Shown one piece after another: positions 56,829 to 64,000 of a stretch of 64,000 bases of DNA. Under the pieces are notes generated by a model that saw nothing but the letters and a program-made list of their open reading frames with translations, searched no databases and was not told the origin of the DNA. Origin of the DNA: Microvirga arabica (GTDB taxonomy: Bacteria > Pseudomonadota > Alphaproteobacteria > Rhizobiales > Beijerinckiaceae); NCBI RefSeq assembly GCF_016811235.1, contig NZ_JAFBID010000012.1, positions 1 to 64,000 on the forward strand, written 5' to 3'. The position numbers were made by a program, and so were the translations under genes. The stretch's first letter is position 1, and every line of letters begins with the position of its first letter.

Positions 56829-57500
56829 GTGCCGCGGCATGAACCGGAGCGCACCTGCATCGTCACCCGCGAGGCGAAAGCGCCCGCGGGACTGATCCGC
56901 TTTGTCCTCGGGCCCGACCACCAGGTCGTGCCCGATCTCAGGCACAAGCTGCCGGGCCGCGGCGTCTGGGTGACGGCCCGTGCCGACATGGTGGAAGAGG
57001 CGGCCAAACGTCGCCTCTTCGCCCGCGCCTTCAAGGCCGAGGCCAAGGTTCCGGAGACCCTGGCCCAGGACATCGAGCGTCTTCTCCGGGACGATCTCCG
57101 GCAGGGTCTGGCGCTCGCCAACAAGGCCGGATCGGTGATCACCGGCTTCAACAAGGTCGAGTCGACCATCACGGATAAGCCCATCGTTGCCCTTATTCAT
57201 GCCGCAGAAGCGGCCGAAGATGGGCGAAGAAAATTAGCGAACCAGTTGCGAAAACGCTTCGGCGAGGCGATATCTAGCTTTCCGGTCATCCAAGAATTGT
57301 CGAATGACGAATTGGATTTGGCATTAGGCCGGTCAAATGTGATACATGCTGCCCTCGTCGCGGGCGCTGGGAGCGACGGCTTTCTGAACCGCTGGCATCG
57401 TTACCGCGTCTTTCGCGGCCTCGACGCCGATCAAACTGGCCTCGGAAACGAGACCGGCGAACCCAAGACTATGAAACCCGCAGGAACTGAGGCGGAATGA
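56829..57500 (+). CDS. YlxR-L7Ae-like RNA-binding protein
   Basis: It has 223 residues from GTG 56829. The YlxR (DUF448) domain is [18 protein letters not shown] and [19 protein letters not shown]. It is fused to an L7Ae/YlxQ-like segment with [20 protein letters not shown]. Many bacteria have the two as separate genes between nusA and infB; the fusion is usual in alphaproteobacteria. From about 57225 to 57360 the DNA is markedly AT-richer. Its stop overlaps infB by 4 bases. Confidence 0.9.
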   Translation: MPRHEPERTCIVTREAKAPAGLIRFVLGPDHQVVPDLRHKLPGRGVWVTARADMVEEAAKRRLFARAFKAEAKVPETLAQDIERLLRDDLRQGLALANKAGSVITGFNKVESTITDKPIVALIHAAEAAEDGRRKLANQLRKRFGEAISSFPVIQELSNDELDLALGRSNVIHAALVAGAGSDGFLNRWHRYRVFRGLDADQTGLGNETGEPKTMKPAGTEAE

Positions 57501-60406
57501 CCGATACGAAAAACCAGGGCGACAAGACTCTTCATGTGTCGTCCAAGACGCTTTCTCTGAAGCGCCCCGTCGAACAGGGCGTGGTGCGCCAAAGCTTCTC
57601 CCATGGCCGATCCAAGTCGGTTGTGGTCGAGACGGTCAAGCGTCGCCCTGCCGTTGGCCCCACCGGGGGCAAGGAAGACAGGCCCGCGCCGCAACAGGCC
57701 GCGGCCCCTGCGGCTGCGCCCAAGCCTGCCGCACCGGCGGCTCCGGCCCCGAAGCCGGCGGCGCCCGCCCAGGGTGGCCGCCCGCAGCGGTCCGCTCCGA
57801 ATACGCCCCGTTCAGGCGGCATGGTGCTGCAGACCCTGTCCGAGCAGGAGCGTGATGCGCGCATGAACGCGCTCGTCGATGCGCGCCGCCGCGACGAGGA
57901 AGACCGCCGCCGCCAGGCTGAAGAGGCTGCCCGCCGCGCCGAGCGCGAGGCTGAAGAGGCTAAGGACCGCGAAGCTGCCGAAGCCCGCAAGCGCGAGGAA
58001 GAGGACCGCCGCCGTCAGGACGAGGAGCGCAAGCGCCGCGCCGAGGACGAAGCCCGCCGCCGTCTCGGCGAGGAGGCTCCCCGCCAGGCCGCAGGCGCCG
58101 CTCCGGCAGCCCGCACCGGCGCCCCGCGCCCGGACGGCGGCCGTTTTGAAGGCCCTCGCCCGGATCGTCCCCGCTCCGATGGGCCGCGTCCCGCCGGCGC
58201 CCGTTCGGACGGCCCGCGCCCCGGCGGCCCGCGCCAGGATGGTCCCCGTCCGGGCGGCTATGGTGGTCCCCGCAGCGGCGGTGGCACCATGGGAGGCCGT
58301 CCGCCGAGCCTGAACCACATGGCGCGTCCTGCCGCTCCGGTCGCCCCCGATCCGGAAACGGCAAAGCCCCACGCCCGCACGGCTCCTCCCGTGGCGGCCC
58401 GCGCTGCCCTGGTGGATGACGAGGAGGGTGCACGCACCATCCGCCGTCCCGGCGTCGCGGCCAAGCCCGCCGCCCTGCCGAAGACCCCCAAGGCCGCTCC
58501 CGGCGAGGAGAAGCGCCGTGGCCGCCTGACCCTGGCCAACGCGACCTCGGGCGAAGAGGAGCGCACCCGCTCGCTCGCCGCCTTCCGTCGCCGCAACCAG
58601 CGTCTGATGGGCCACCGCCAGGTGGAGCAGAAGGAAAAGATCGCCCGTGAGGTGACGATTCCGGAGACGATCACCATCCAGGAGCTCGCCAACCGCATGT
58701 CGGAGCGTGCCGTGGACGTGATCAAGTTCCTGATGAAGCAGGGACAGATGCACAAGATCACCGACGTGATCGATGCCGATACCGCGCAGATCGTTGCGGA
58801 AGAGCTCGGCCACACGGTAAAGCGCGTAGCGGAATCGGACGTCGAGGAAGGCCTGTTCGACACCCCGGACGTGGACGAGAACCTCGTCACCCGTCCGCCG
58901 GTCGTGACCATCATGGGCCACGTCGACCACGGCAAGACCTCGCTGCTCGACGCGATCCGCAAGACCAACGTGGTGTCCGGCGAAGCCGGCGGCATCACCC
59001 AGCATATCGGCGCCTATCAGGTGACCTCGCCGCTCGGCGGCAAGATCACCTTCATCGACACGCCCGGCCACGCGGCCTTCACGGCCATGCGTGCCCGCGG
59101 CGCCAAGGTGACGGATATCGTCGTGCTGGTGGTGGCGGCCGATGACGGCGTCATGCCGCAGACCGTCGAGGCGATCAACCACGCGCAGGCGGCCGGCGTG
59201 CCCCTGATCGTGGCGATCAACAAGGTGGACAAGCCCGACGCGAACCCGCAGCGGGTGCGCACCGAGCTGCTGCAGCACTCCATCGTGGTCGAGTCCATGG
59301 GCGGCGAGACCCTCGAGTTCGAGGTTTCCGCCAAGACGGGCGACGGTCTCGAGACCCTTCTCGAAGGTCTCCAGCTGCAGGCCGAAATCCTCGAGCTCAA
59401 GGCCAATGCCGAGCGCTCGGCGGAAGGCACCGTCATCGAGGCAAAGCTCGATCGCGGCCGCGGTCCTGTGGCCACCGTGCTCGTGCAGCGCGGAACCCTG
59501 CGCACCGGCGACATCGTGGTGGCCGGCGCCGAATGGGGCCGCGTGCGTGCCCTGATCAACGATCTCGGCGCCAACGTGAAGGAGGCTGGTCCCTCGGTTC
59601 CGGTCGAGGTTCTGGGCTTCAACGGCACACCTGAGGCCGGCGACCGCGTTGCGGTGGTCGAGTCCGAGGCCCGTGCCCGTGAGGTCACCGAGTACCGCAC
59701 CCGCCAGAAGCGCGAACGTCAGGCGGCCCGCATGGGTTCGGCCGGGCGCACGCTCGCCGACATGATGCACGACCTCAAGGCCGGAGCGGGCCGTAAGGAA
59801 TTCCCGCTCGTGGTCCGGGCCGACGTGCAGGGCTCGGCGGAAGCCATCGTGGGCGCTCTCGAGAAGGTCGGCAACGAGGAAGTGGCCGCCCGCATCGTCC
59901 AGGCTGGCGTCGGCGGCATCTCGGAATCGGACGTCACCCTGGCGGAAGCCTCGAACGCCATCATCCTGGCCTTCAACGTGCGTGCCCACAAGGAAGCCCG
60001 TGAGGCGGCCGAGCGTGCCGGCATCGAGATCCGCTACTACAACATCATCTACGATCTCGTGGATGACGTGAAGGCGGCCATGTCCGGTCTGCTGGCTCCG
60101 ACGCTCCGCGAGGAGCGGCTCGGCGAGGCGCAGATCCTCGAGGTGTTCAACGTGTCGAAGGTCGGCAAGATCGCCGGCTGCCGCGTCCTCGACGGCGTGG
60201 TCCAGCGCGGCGCCCATGTCCGCCTGATCCGCGACAACGTGGTGATCCACGAAGGCCGCTTGAGCCAGCTCAAGCGCTTCAAGGACGATGCCCGCGAGGT
60301 CACCTCGGGTCAGGAATGCGGTATGTCCTTCGAGAACTACCAGGACATGCGCGTCGGCGACCTCATCGAGTGCTACCGCGTAGAAGAGGTGAAGCGCAGC
60401 CTTTAA
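57497..60406 (+). CDS. infB: translation initiation factor IF-2
   Basis: It has 969 residues. A long low-complexity N-terminal part (Ala/Pro-rich, then Arg/Glu-rich helices, then repeats of the form GPRPxG around residues 208-265) precedes the GTPase. The G domain shows GHVDHGKT (474-481), DTPGHAAF and NKVDK. C-terminal domains follow to VEEVKRSL. It positions fMet-tRNA on the ribosome. A strong terminator follows at 60450. Confidence 0.97.
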   Translation: MTDTKNQGDKTLHVSSKTLSLKRPVEQGVVRQSFSHGRSKSVVVETVKRRPAVGPTGGKEDRPAPQQAAAPAAAPKPAAPAAPAPKPAAPAQGGRPQRSAPNTPRSGGMVLQTLSEQERDARMNALVDARRRDEEDRRRQAEEAARRAEREAEEAKDREAAEARKREEEDRRRQDEERKRRAEDEARRRLGEEAPRQAAGAAPAARTGAPRPDGGRFEGPRPDRPRSDGPRPAGARSDGPRPGGPRQDGPRPGGYGGPRSGGGTMGGRPPSLNHMARPAAPVAPDPETAKPHARTAPPVAARAALVDDEEGARTIRRPGVAAKPAALPKTPKAAPGEEKRRGRLTLANATSGEEERTRSLAAFRRRNQRLMGHRQVEQKEKIAREVTIPETITIQELANRMSERAVDVIKFLMKQGQMHKITDVIDADTAQIVAEELGHTVKRVAESDVEEGLFDTPDVDENLVTRPPVVTIMGHVDHGKTSLLDAIRKTNVVSGEAGGITQHIGAYQVTSPLGGKITFIDTPGHAAFTAMRARGAKVTDIVVLVVAADDGVMPQTVEAINHAQAAGVPLIVAINKVDKPDANPQRVRTELLQHSIVVESMGGETLEFEVSAKTGDGLETLLEGLQLQAEILELKANAERSAEGTVIEAKLDRGRGPVATVLVQRGTLRTGDIVVAGAEWGRVRALINDLGANVKEAGPSVPVEVLGFNGTPEAGDRVAVVESEARAREVTEYRTRQKRERQAARMGSAGRTLADMMHDLKAGAGRKEFPLVVRADVQGSAEAIVGALEKVGNEEVAARIVQAGVGGISESDVTLAEASNAIILAFNVRAHKEAREAAERAGIEIRYYNIIYDLVDDVKAAMSGLLAPTLREERLGEAQILEVFNVSKVGKIAGCRVLDGVVQRGAHVRLIRDNVVIHEGRLSQLKRFKDDAREVTSGQECGMSFENYQDMRVGDLIECYRVEEVKRSL

Positions 60407-60449
60407 GGCTTCGCTTTGCGCTTCATGGCGTGATCCTGAAATAGAGACC

Positions 60450-60483
60450 AACATGGCCGGGTTGTCTCCCGGCCATGTTTTTT
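60450..60483 (+). terminator. rho-independent terminator after infB
   Basis: AACATGGCCGGG pairs perfectly with CCCGGCCATGTT around a 6-base loop and runs into TTTT. It lies 44 bases after the infB stop, so rbfA and truB should depend mostly on read-through or a later promoter. Confidence 0.85.
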
Positions 60484-60509
60484 GAACCATCCGGTCCGAT
60501 CCCGGTGAG

Positions 60510-61085
60510 ATGACAATGCAAGAACAAGCAGCTGAAGGCCGCCCGGAGGTGGTACATAGCGCAAGCTACACCTATAGCTTTGCCGATTACCAAGCCTCCC
60601 GAGAAGCTCGGCGTAAGCTCAACCCTGTCCAATATGCTCTCTGGCCTTGGCGATATGCTTTGCTTGTTGGCGTTAACCTTGCCATCTTGCTGTTCTTGAC
60701 CTGGGACGCCGACCTCACCGCAGAGGAGGTTTTGTCCTGGACGTACCTTTCTAAAATTTTGCCGCTTTATGCAGGTCTCCTTGTTTGCGTCGCACTTATC
60801 GATGTTCTCTTCGACCGGATTCTTCCCGCATGGGTCTTCAAGCGTTACAGCATGGCCAACAAACCTCTGGCTTTCGCGTTTCATGACGATGGGATCAGCT
60901 GGTCGAGCGAAGGCTTCAGAGGCGAGTTCGTCTGGAGCAAGGTGACGAAAATCGTCACCCTGAAAGGCAATCTGTTTCTTTTCATCAGCAAATTGGAGGC
61001 GCTTTGCATCCCGCAACGCGCTTTTCCGTCGAAGGATGCCTTCGACCGTTTCGTCTCTTATGCAAAGGAGCGCGTGAATGGCTAA
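60510..61085 (+). CDS. YcxB-like membrane protein inserted between infB and rbfA
   Basis: It has 191 residues. Two hydrophobic helices ([20 protein letters not shown] and [20 protein letters not shown]) are followed by a soluble C-terminal domain ([40 protein letters not shown]), the layout of YcxB-like proteins. Function unknown. Base composition is lower in G+C than the flanking genes. Its last 8 bases overlap the rbfA start, so rbfA is translationally coupled to it. Confidence 0.8.
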   Translation: MTMQEQAAEGRPEVVHSASYTYSFADYQASREARRKLNPVQYALWPWRYALLVGVNLAILLFLTWDADLTAEEVLSWTYLSKILPLYAGLLVCVALIDVLFDRILPAWVFKRYSMANKPLAFAFHDDGISWSSEGFRGEFVWSKVTKIVTLKGNLFLFISKLEALCIPQRAFPSKDAFDRFVSYAKERVNG

Positions 61086-61512
61086 GCGCTTTGAACAAAC
61101 CACTGGACCCTCCCAGCGCCAGCAGCGCGTGGCCGAGCTTGTGCGTCACGCGCTTGCCGAGGTCCTCTCCCGCGGCGATGTGCAGGACGACGTGCTGACA
61201 AGAAACGTCATCACGATTCCGGAAGTGCGCATGTCGCCGGACCTTAAGCTCGCTACGGCTTACGTCATGCCGCTCGGCGGCCGTGACGAGGAAGCGGTGC
61301 TGAAAGCGCTCGACAAGCACAAGAAGGTGCTGCGCCAGGAGGTGGCCCGCCGGGTCAACCTGAAATTCGCCCCCGACCTGCGCTTCCGCCGCGACGAGAG
61401 CTTCGACGAGGCTGCCCGGATCGATGCGCTGCTGCGCACCGAGCGTGTGGCCCGCGATACGGGCAGATCCGATATCGACCTCTCCGACGACAGCGACGAG
61501 CAGGATCAATGA
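61078..61512 (+). CDS. rbfA: ribosome-binding factor A
   Basis: It has 144 residues. [20 protein letters not shown] and [19 protein letters not shown] are the KH-fold family blocks, with [18 protein letters not shown] near the end. It helps 16S rRNA 5'-end maturation, notably in the cold. AAAGGAG lies 7-10 bases before the ATG, inside the upstream gene. The stop overlaps truB by 4 bases. Confidence 0.96.
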   Translation: MAKRFEQTTGPSQRQQRVAELVRHALAEVLSRGDVQDDVLTRNVITIPEVRMSPDLKLATAYVMPLGGRDEEAVLKALDKHKKVLRQEVARRVNLKFAPDLRFRRDESFDEAARIDALLRTERVARDTGRSDIDLSDDSDEQDQ

Positions 61513-62429
61513 GCGAGGAACGCCCGCAGCGGAGGCCCCACGGGGACCGACCGAAGAAGCGCGACGTCAACGGATGGATCATCCTCGACAAGGGCGTGGG
61601 CATGACCTCGACCCATGCGGTGGCAGTAGTCAAGCGGGGCCTCTCGGCCAAGAAGGCGGGTCACGCCGGCACCCTGGATCCGCTCGCCTCCGGCATCCTG
61701 CCGATCGCTCTCGGCGAGGCGACCAAGACCGTGCCCTTCGTCATGGACGGGCGCAAATCCTACGTGTTCACCGTGGCCTGGGGGGCGGAGACCACCACGG
61801 ACGATACCGAGGGCGAGGTTGTCGAGCGCACCGACAGGCTGCCCGATCCGTCTGAGATCGAGTCGTTCCTGCCCCGGTTCACAGGTCAGGTGCAGCAGGT
61901 GCCGCCGCGCTTTTCCGCCATCAAGATTGCCGGCGAGCGCGCCTATGATCTTGCCCGTGACGGCGAGGTGGTGGAACTGCAGCCGCGCACGGTGGAGATC
62001 GACCGGCTTGCCCTCGTGCACCACGACGGCAACCGCTCGGTGATCGAGGCCGATTGCGGCAAGGGCACCTATGTGCGGGCCATCGCGCGCGACCTCGGCC
62101 GGGCGCTCGGCTGCCTCGGCCATATCGCGGCGCTCCGGCGGACCCGCGTCGGTCCTTTCACGGAGCACGATGCGGTCACCGTGGACGATGTCGCCACCGA
62201 TCCGGCGGCCCTGCGCCCGGTGGAGACGGCGCTGAGCGAAATCCCGTCGATTGCGGTGAGCCGCGACATGGCCGGCCGTCTCATGCGCGGCCAGTCGATT
62301 ATCCTGCGCGGGCGCGAGGCGCCCCTGTCGGGGAAGGTCTATGCCACCTGCAACGGCGTGCTCATCGCGGTCGGCGACGTCGAGCGCGGCGAACTCGTGC
62401 CCCACCGGGTGTTCAATTTGGGGGCCTAA
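61509..62429 (+). CDS. truB: tRNA pseudouridine-55 synthase
   Basis: It has 306 residues. [20 protein letters not shown] holds the catalytic Asp of the TruB family, and [18 protein letters not shown] is another conserved block. It makes pseudouridine 55 in the T-loop of tRNAs. A type A repeat follows within 13 bases of the stop. Confidence 0.97.
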   Translation: MSEERPQRRPHGDRPKKRDVNGWIILDKGVGMTSTHAVAVVKRGLSAKKAGHAGTLDPLASGILPIALGEATKTVPFVMDGRKSYVFTVAWGAETTTDDTEGEVVERTDRLPDPSEIESFLPRFTGQVQQVPPRFSAIKIAGERAYDLARDGEVVELQPRTVEIDRLALVHHDGNRSVIEADCGKGTYVRAIARDLGRALGCLGHIAALRRTRVGPFTEHDAVTVDDVATDPAALRPVETALSEIPSIAVSRDMAGRLMRGQSIILRGREAPLSGKVYATCNGVLIAVGDVERGELVPHRVFNLGA

Positions 62430-62441
62430 AATCCCACCCGC

Positions 62442-62579
62442 TGTCATTCCGGGGCCGCGCAGCGGAACCCGGAATCCATAACCGCTAACGATCCAGAAAG
62501 AGACGCGACGCTGAGCGCCCTCTCCGGCGCAGTCGAGTTTATGGATTCCGGGCTCTCGCTCCGCTCGCCCCGGAATGAC
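62442..62579. repeat. type A palindromic intergenic repeat, copy 2
   Basis: TGTCATTCCGGGGCCGCGCA at the left is identical to copy 1 (23097) over 20 bases, and CGCCCCGGAATGAC closes it. CCCGGAATCCATAA faces TTTATGGATTCCGGG inside. The middle sequences differ between the copies. It lies between truB and a convergent ferritin-like gene. Confidence 0.8.
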
Positions 62580-62602
62580 GGTGAGGAGCCTTTCAGACAT
62601 GG

Positions 62603-62629
62603 AAATGGCCGGGACAAGCCCGGCCATTT
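62603..62629. terminator. bidirectional terminator between truB and ferritin-like gene
   Basis: AAATGGCCGGG pairs perfectly with CCCGGCCATTT around a 5-base loop. The A and T ends suit both strands. The convergent genes end at 62429 and 62651. Confidence 0.75.
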
Positions 62630-62650
62630 CGTTAGAAGCGTTCAGCAAGT

Positions 62651-63193
62651 TTACCGGTCAGCCTTCAGGCCCTGCGCCGAGCGCGTCAGGAACTTCTGGG
62701 TGATCGGCACGATCATGTCGTACACCGCCTGAGCGGTCTTTTCCTCTTCGCGCAGGCTCTCCTGGAGCGCCGGGATGAACTTCTGGTTCCCGGAGGCCTC
62801 GGCCATGGCGATGAGGGATTTGTAGGACGCGATCTCGAAATTCTCGAAGGCGTGGTTGGCGAAGGTGTTCTTCAGAACCTCGTCGGCCATCGGCATGTGG
62901 CCGGCTGCGGCCAGGTTGGCCATGAACTGCGTGGCCATGTCCTTCAGGATCGAGCGATCGGCCCCGAAGCTGTGCAGGGCCTCGTCGAGGCGGCGGATCT
63001 GGCCTTCCGTCTCGACGATGTGCCGGCGCAGAAGATCGGACATTTCGGGATAGTTCTCGAACCGCTCGACCTGCCGCTCCATGAGCTGGATGGCTTGCTT
63101 CTCAAGGGCGTGGGCGTTTTCCAGGCCGGTAATGAAGATGTTGCGGATGTCTTCCGAGGACGTGAGGTCGGCCATGCCTGTGGTGGCAGTCAT
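62651..63193 (-). CDS. ferritin-like protein of the DUF892 (YciE/YciF) family
   Basis: It has 180 residues. Helical blocks DIRNIFITGLENAHALEKQA and LLRRHIVETEGQIRRLDEAL hold the Glu and His residues of the di-iron four-helix bundle. It is a stress-linked family without a proven enzymatic role. GGAAA lies near the ATG. It is divergent from rpsO across 300 bases. Confidence 0.9.
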   Translation of the reverse strand: MTATTGMADLTSSEDIRNIFITGLENAHALEKQAIQLMERQVERFENYPEMSDLLRRHIVETEGQIRRLDEALHSFGADRSILKDMATQFMANLAAAGHMPMADEVLKNTFANHAFENFEIASYKSLIAMAEASGNQKFIPALQESLREEEKTAQAVYDMIVPITQKFLTRSAQGLKADR

Positions 63194-63493
63194 GATGCTG
63201 GTTTCCTATCTTGGGGGTCTCTGGTTCACCAACCGTGACCTGGAAAACTTGTTCCGCCAGGGTTTGCCTCAAAACGGCGCATCTTATTGCTCCGCTTGAG
63301 AAAAACGATTTCTCTGGCACTCCGGCGCATTTCGTGTATGGTGCGCCATCTTTTCTGAGGCTTTAAGCCCCGAAAGACGCGTCCGGATCCGGACCGCGCT
63401 GGACGACATCCCGGCCCGGCCCTTCCGGACGAACCGGACCTGAAGCCTGAGGGCTCAAGGTCTCCTGACAAAACCAACCTGAAAGGACTGACG
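63194..63493. other. 300-base divergent region before rpsO
   Basis: It holds the promoters of the ferritin-like gene (minus) and rpsO (plus). I see no gene. Inverted segments such as GGCGCA...TGCGCC occur near 63323-63350, but I cannot place a convincing promoter. Confidence 0.4.
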
Positions 63494-63763
63494 ATGTCGA
63501 TTACGGCTGAGCGCAAGAACGCGCTTGTGAAGGAATTCGCCCAGAAGGCTGGCGACACCGGCTCCCCCGAGGTGCAGGTCGCTATTCTCACCGAGCGGAT
63601 CAACAACCTGACCGGTCACTTCAAGACCCACAACAAGGACAACCATTCCCGTCGTGGCCTCCTGAAGCTCGTGTCGTCGCGCCGTTCGCTTCTCGACTAC
63701 CTGAAGAAGAAGGACGAGAGCCGCTACCGCACGCTGATCGAGAAGCTCGGCATCCGCCGCTAA
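63494..63763 (+). CDS. rpsO: 30S ribosomal protein S15
   Basis: It has 89 residues, the exact usual length. [20 protein letters not shown] followed by LLDYLKKKD is the S15 signature that binds 16S rRNA. AAAGGA lies 8 bases before the ATG. pnp follows, as in most proteobacteria. Confidence 0.98.
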   Translation: MSITAERKNALVKEFAQKAGDTGSPEVQVAILTERINNLTGHFKTHNKDNHSRRGLLKLVSSRRSLLDYLKKKDESRYRTLIEKLGIRR

Positions 63764-63780
63764 GCTTCTTCAAAAGACTT

Positions 63781-63805
63781 CCGTCCGGAGCCCGGCTCCG
63801 GACGG
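63781..63805 (+). terminator. hairpin after rpsO
   Basis: CCGTCCGGAG pairs perfectly with CTCCGGACGG around a 5-base loop, 17 bases after the stop. No T-run follows, so read-through into pnp is likely. This is a typical RNA-processing site of rpsO-pnp units. Confidence 0.6.
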
Positions 63806-63980
63806 CTTCTACACCGGTCGACGATCAAGTCCCGGTGTCCTCCGAGGAGGCGGTTGACGCGATGACCATGGCAGGATCGCAAGGGGCTTATAAGGTGGGC
63901 ATGCCCACCGGCGTGAGTCTCTTGCCGTCTTGCTCATGGCATCGAGCCCCCGCTCCTGCTGTCATGAAAGACGAAAAAGC
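63806..63980 (+). promoter_or_regulatory. structured leader before pnp
   Basis: It holds three stems: ACACCGG with CCGGTGT (63810-63837), CCTCCGAGGAGG (near 63839-63850), and GGTGGGCATGCCCACC (63895-63910). In other proteobacteria the pnp leader is cut by RNase III and used by PNPase to limit its own synthesis; the same is inferred here. Confidence 0.5.
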
Positions 63981-64000
63981 ATGTTCGATATTCAACGCGA
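63981..64000 (+). CDS. pnp: polyribonucleotide nucleotidyltransferase, first codons only
   Basis: The window ends after ATG TTC GAT ATT CAA CGC, which reads MFDIQR. This is the usual start of rhizobial PNPase, and the position after rpsO supports the call. Everything else lies beyond the window. Confidence 0.75.

Noticed and set aside
57812..60490. 892-codon open frame antisense to infB
   Set aside because: High-GC antisense frame with His/Gly/Ala-rich content and no family match; infB on the other strand is certain.

Overview
The window looks like an alphaproteobacterial chromosome of the order Hyphomicrobiales (Rhizobiales). A Methylobacteriaceae-type genome such as Microvirga is my best guess, by inference only. 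The support is the gene order irr-fabA-fabB-fabI, an Irr-type Fur protein with heme-binding motifs, the series tsaB-rimI-fur-plsC ... miaB-phoH-ybeY-corC-lnt-HTH-metK-trmB ... rimP-nusA-ylxR-infB-rbfA-truB-rpsO-pnp, an NDUFA9-like protein, and GC-rich coding sequence. It is bacterial chromosome; I see no CRISPR array, rRNA or intact phage.

Region 1 (1-6.5 kb) is accessory. An IS630-type transposase end is inserted at a TA inside a 2-hydroxyacid dehydrogenase gene. Next comes a stress and energy module: two double-domain universal stress proteins, a small cytochrome c with an unknown partner, a beta-CASP metallo-hydrolase and a flavodoxin-fold oxidoreductase. Three FNR/FixK-type sites (1274-1287, 3083-3096, 6425-6438) sit at sensible distances upstream of these transcription units, so I infer a low-oxygen regulon.

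Region 2 (6.6-16 kb) is a patchwork bounded by a tRNA-Leu(CAG) gene at 15929-16013 and a decayed direct copy of that tRNA's 3' end at 6645-6699. It holds a lysine-rich histone-H1-like gene behind a near-consensus Pho box, a headless secretin, a LysR fragment, a five-gene ABC importer plus metallophosphoesterase operon with a second Pho-like motif, an AT-rich secreted protein of unknown function, and a frameshifted small gene. It resembles an old tRNA-associated island with no integrase left, and it has a phosphorus-starvation theme.

Region 3 (16-38 kb) is mostly chromosomal metabolism and regulation: an NDUFA9-like protein, amine oxidase, Crp/Fnr regulator, response regulator, 2-hydroxyacid dehydrogenase, Irr and unsaturated fatty-acid synthesis (fabA, fabB, fabI), a PAS-GAF-PAS-GGDEF-EAL protein, a DsbA-like protein, murJ, trpS, an Nfu-type Fe-S carrier, and a tetR/VOC divergent pair with two visible operator-like palindromes.

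Region 4 (38-64 kb) is the core information-processing series from tsaB to rpsO and the first codons of pnp. It is interrupted by three apparent insertions: lysR-DUF1127-gst between plsC and miaB (bounded by repeats), a MacB-type exporter set between trmB and rimP, and a lower-GC YcxB-like gene behind a strong terminator between infB and rbfA. Six copies of two related palindromic intergenic repeat families (types A and B) lie between genes from 23 to 62 kb.
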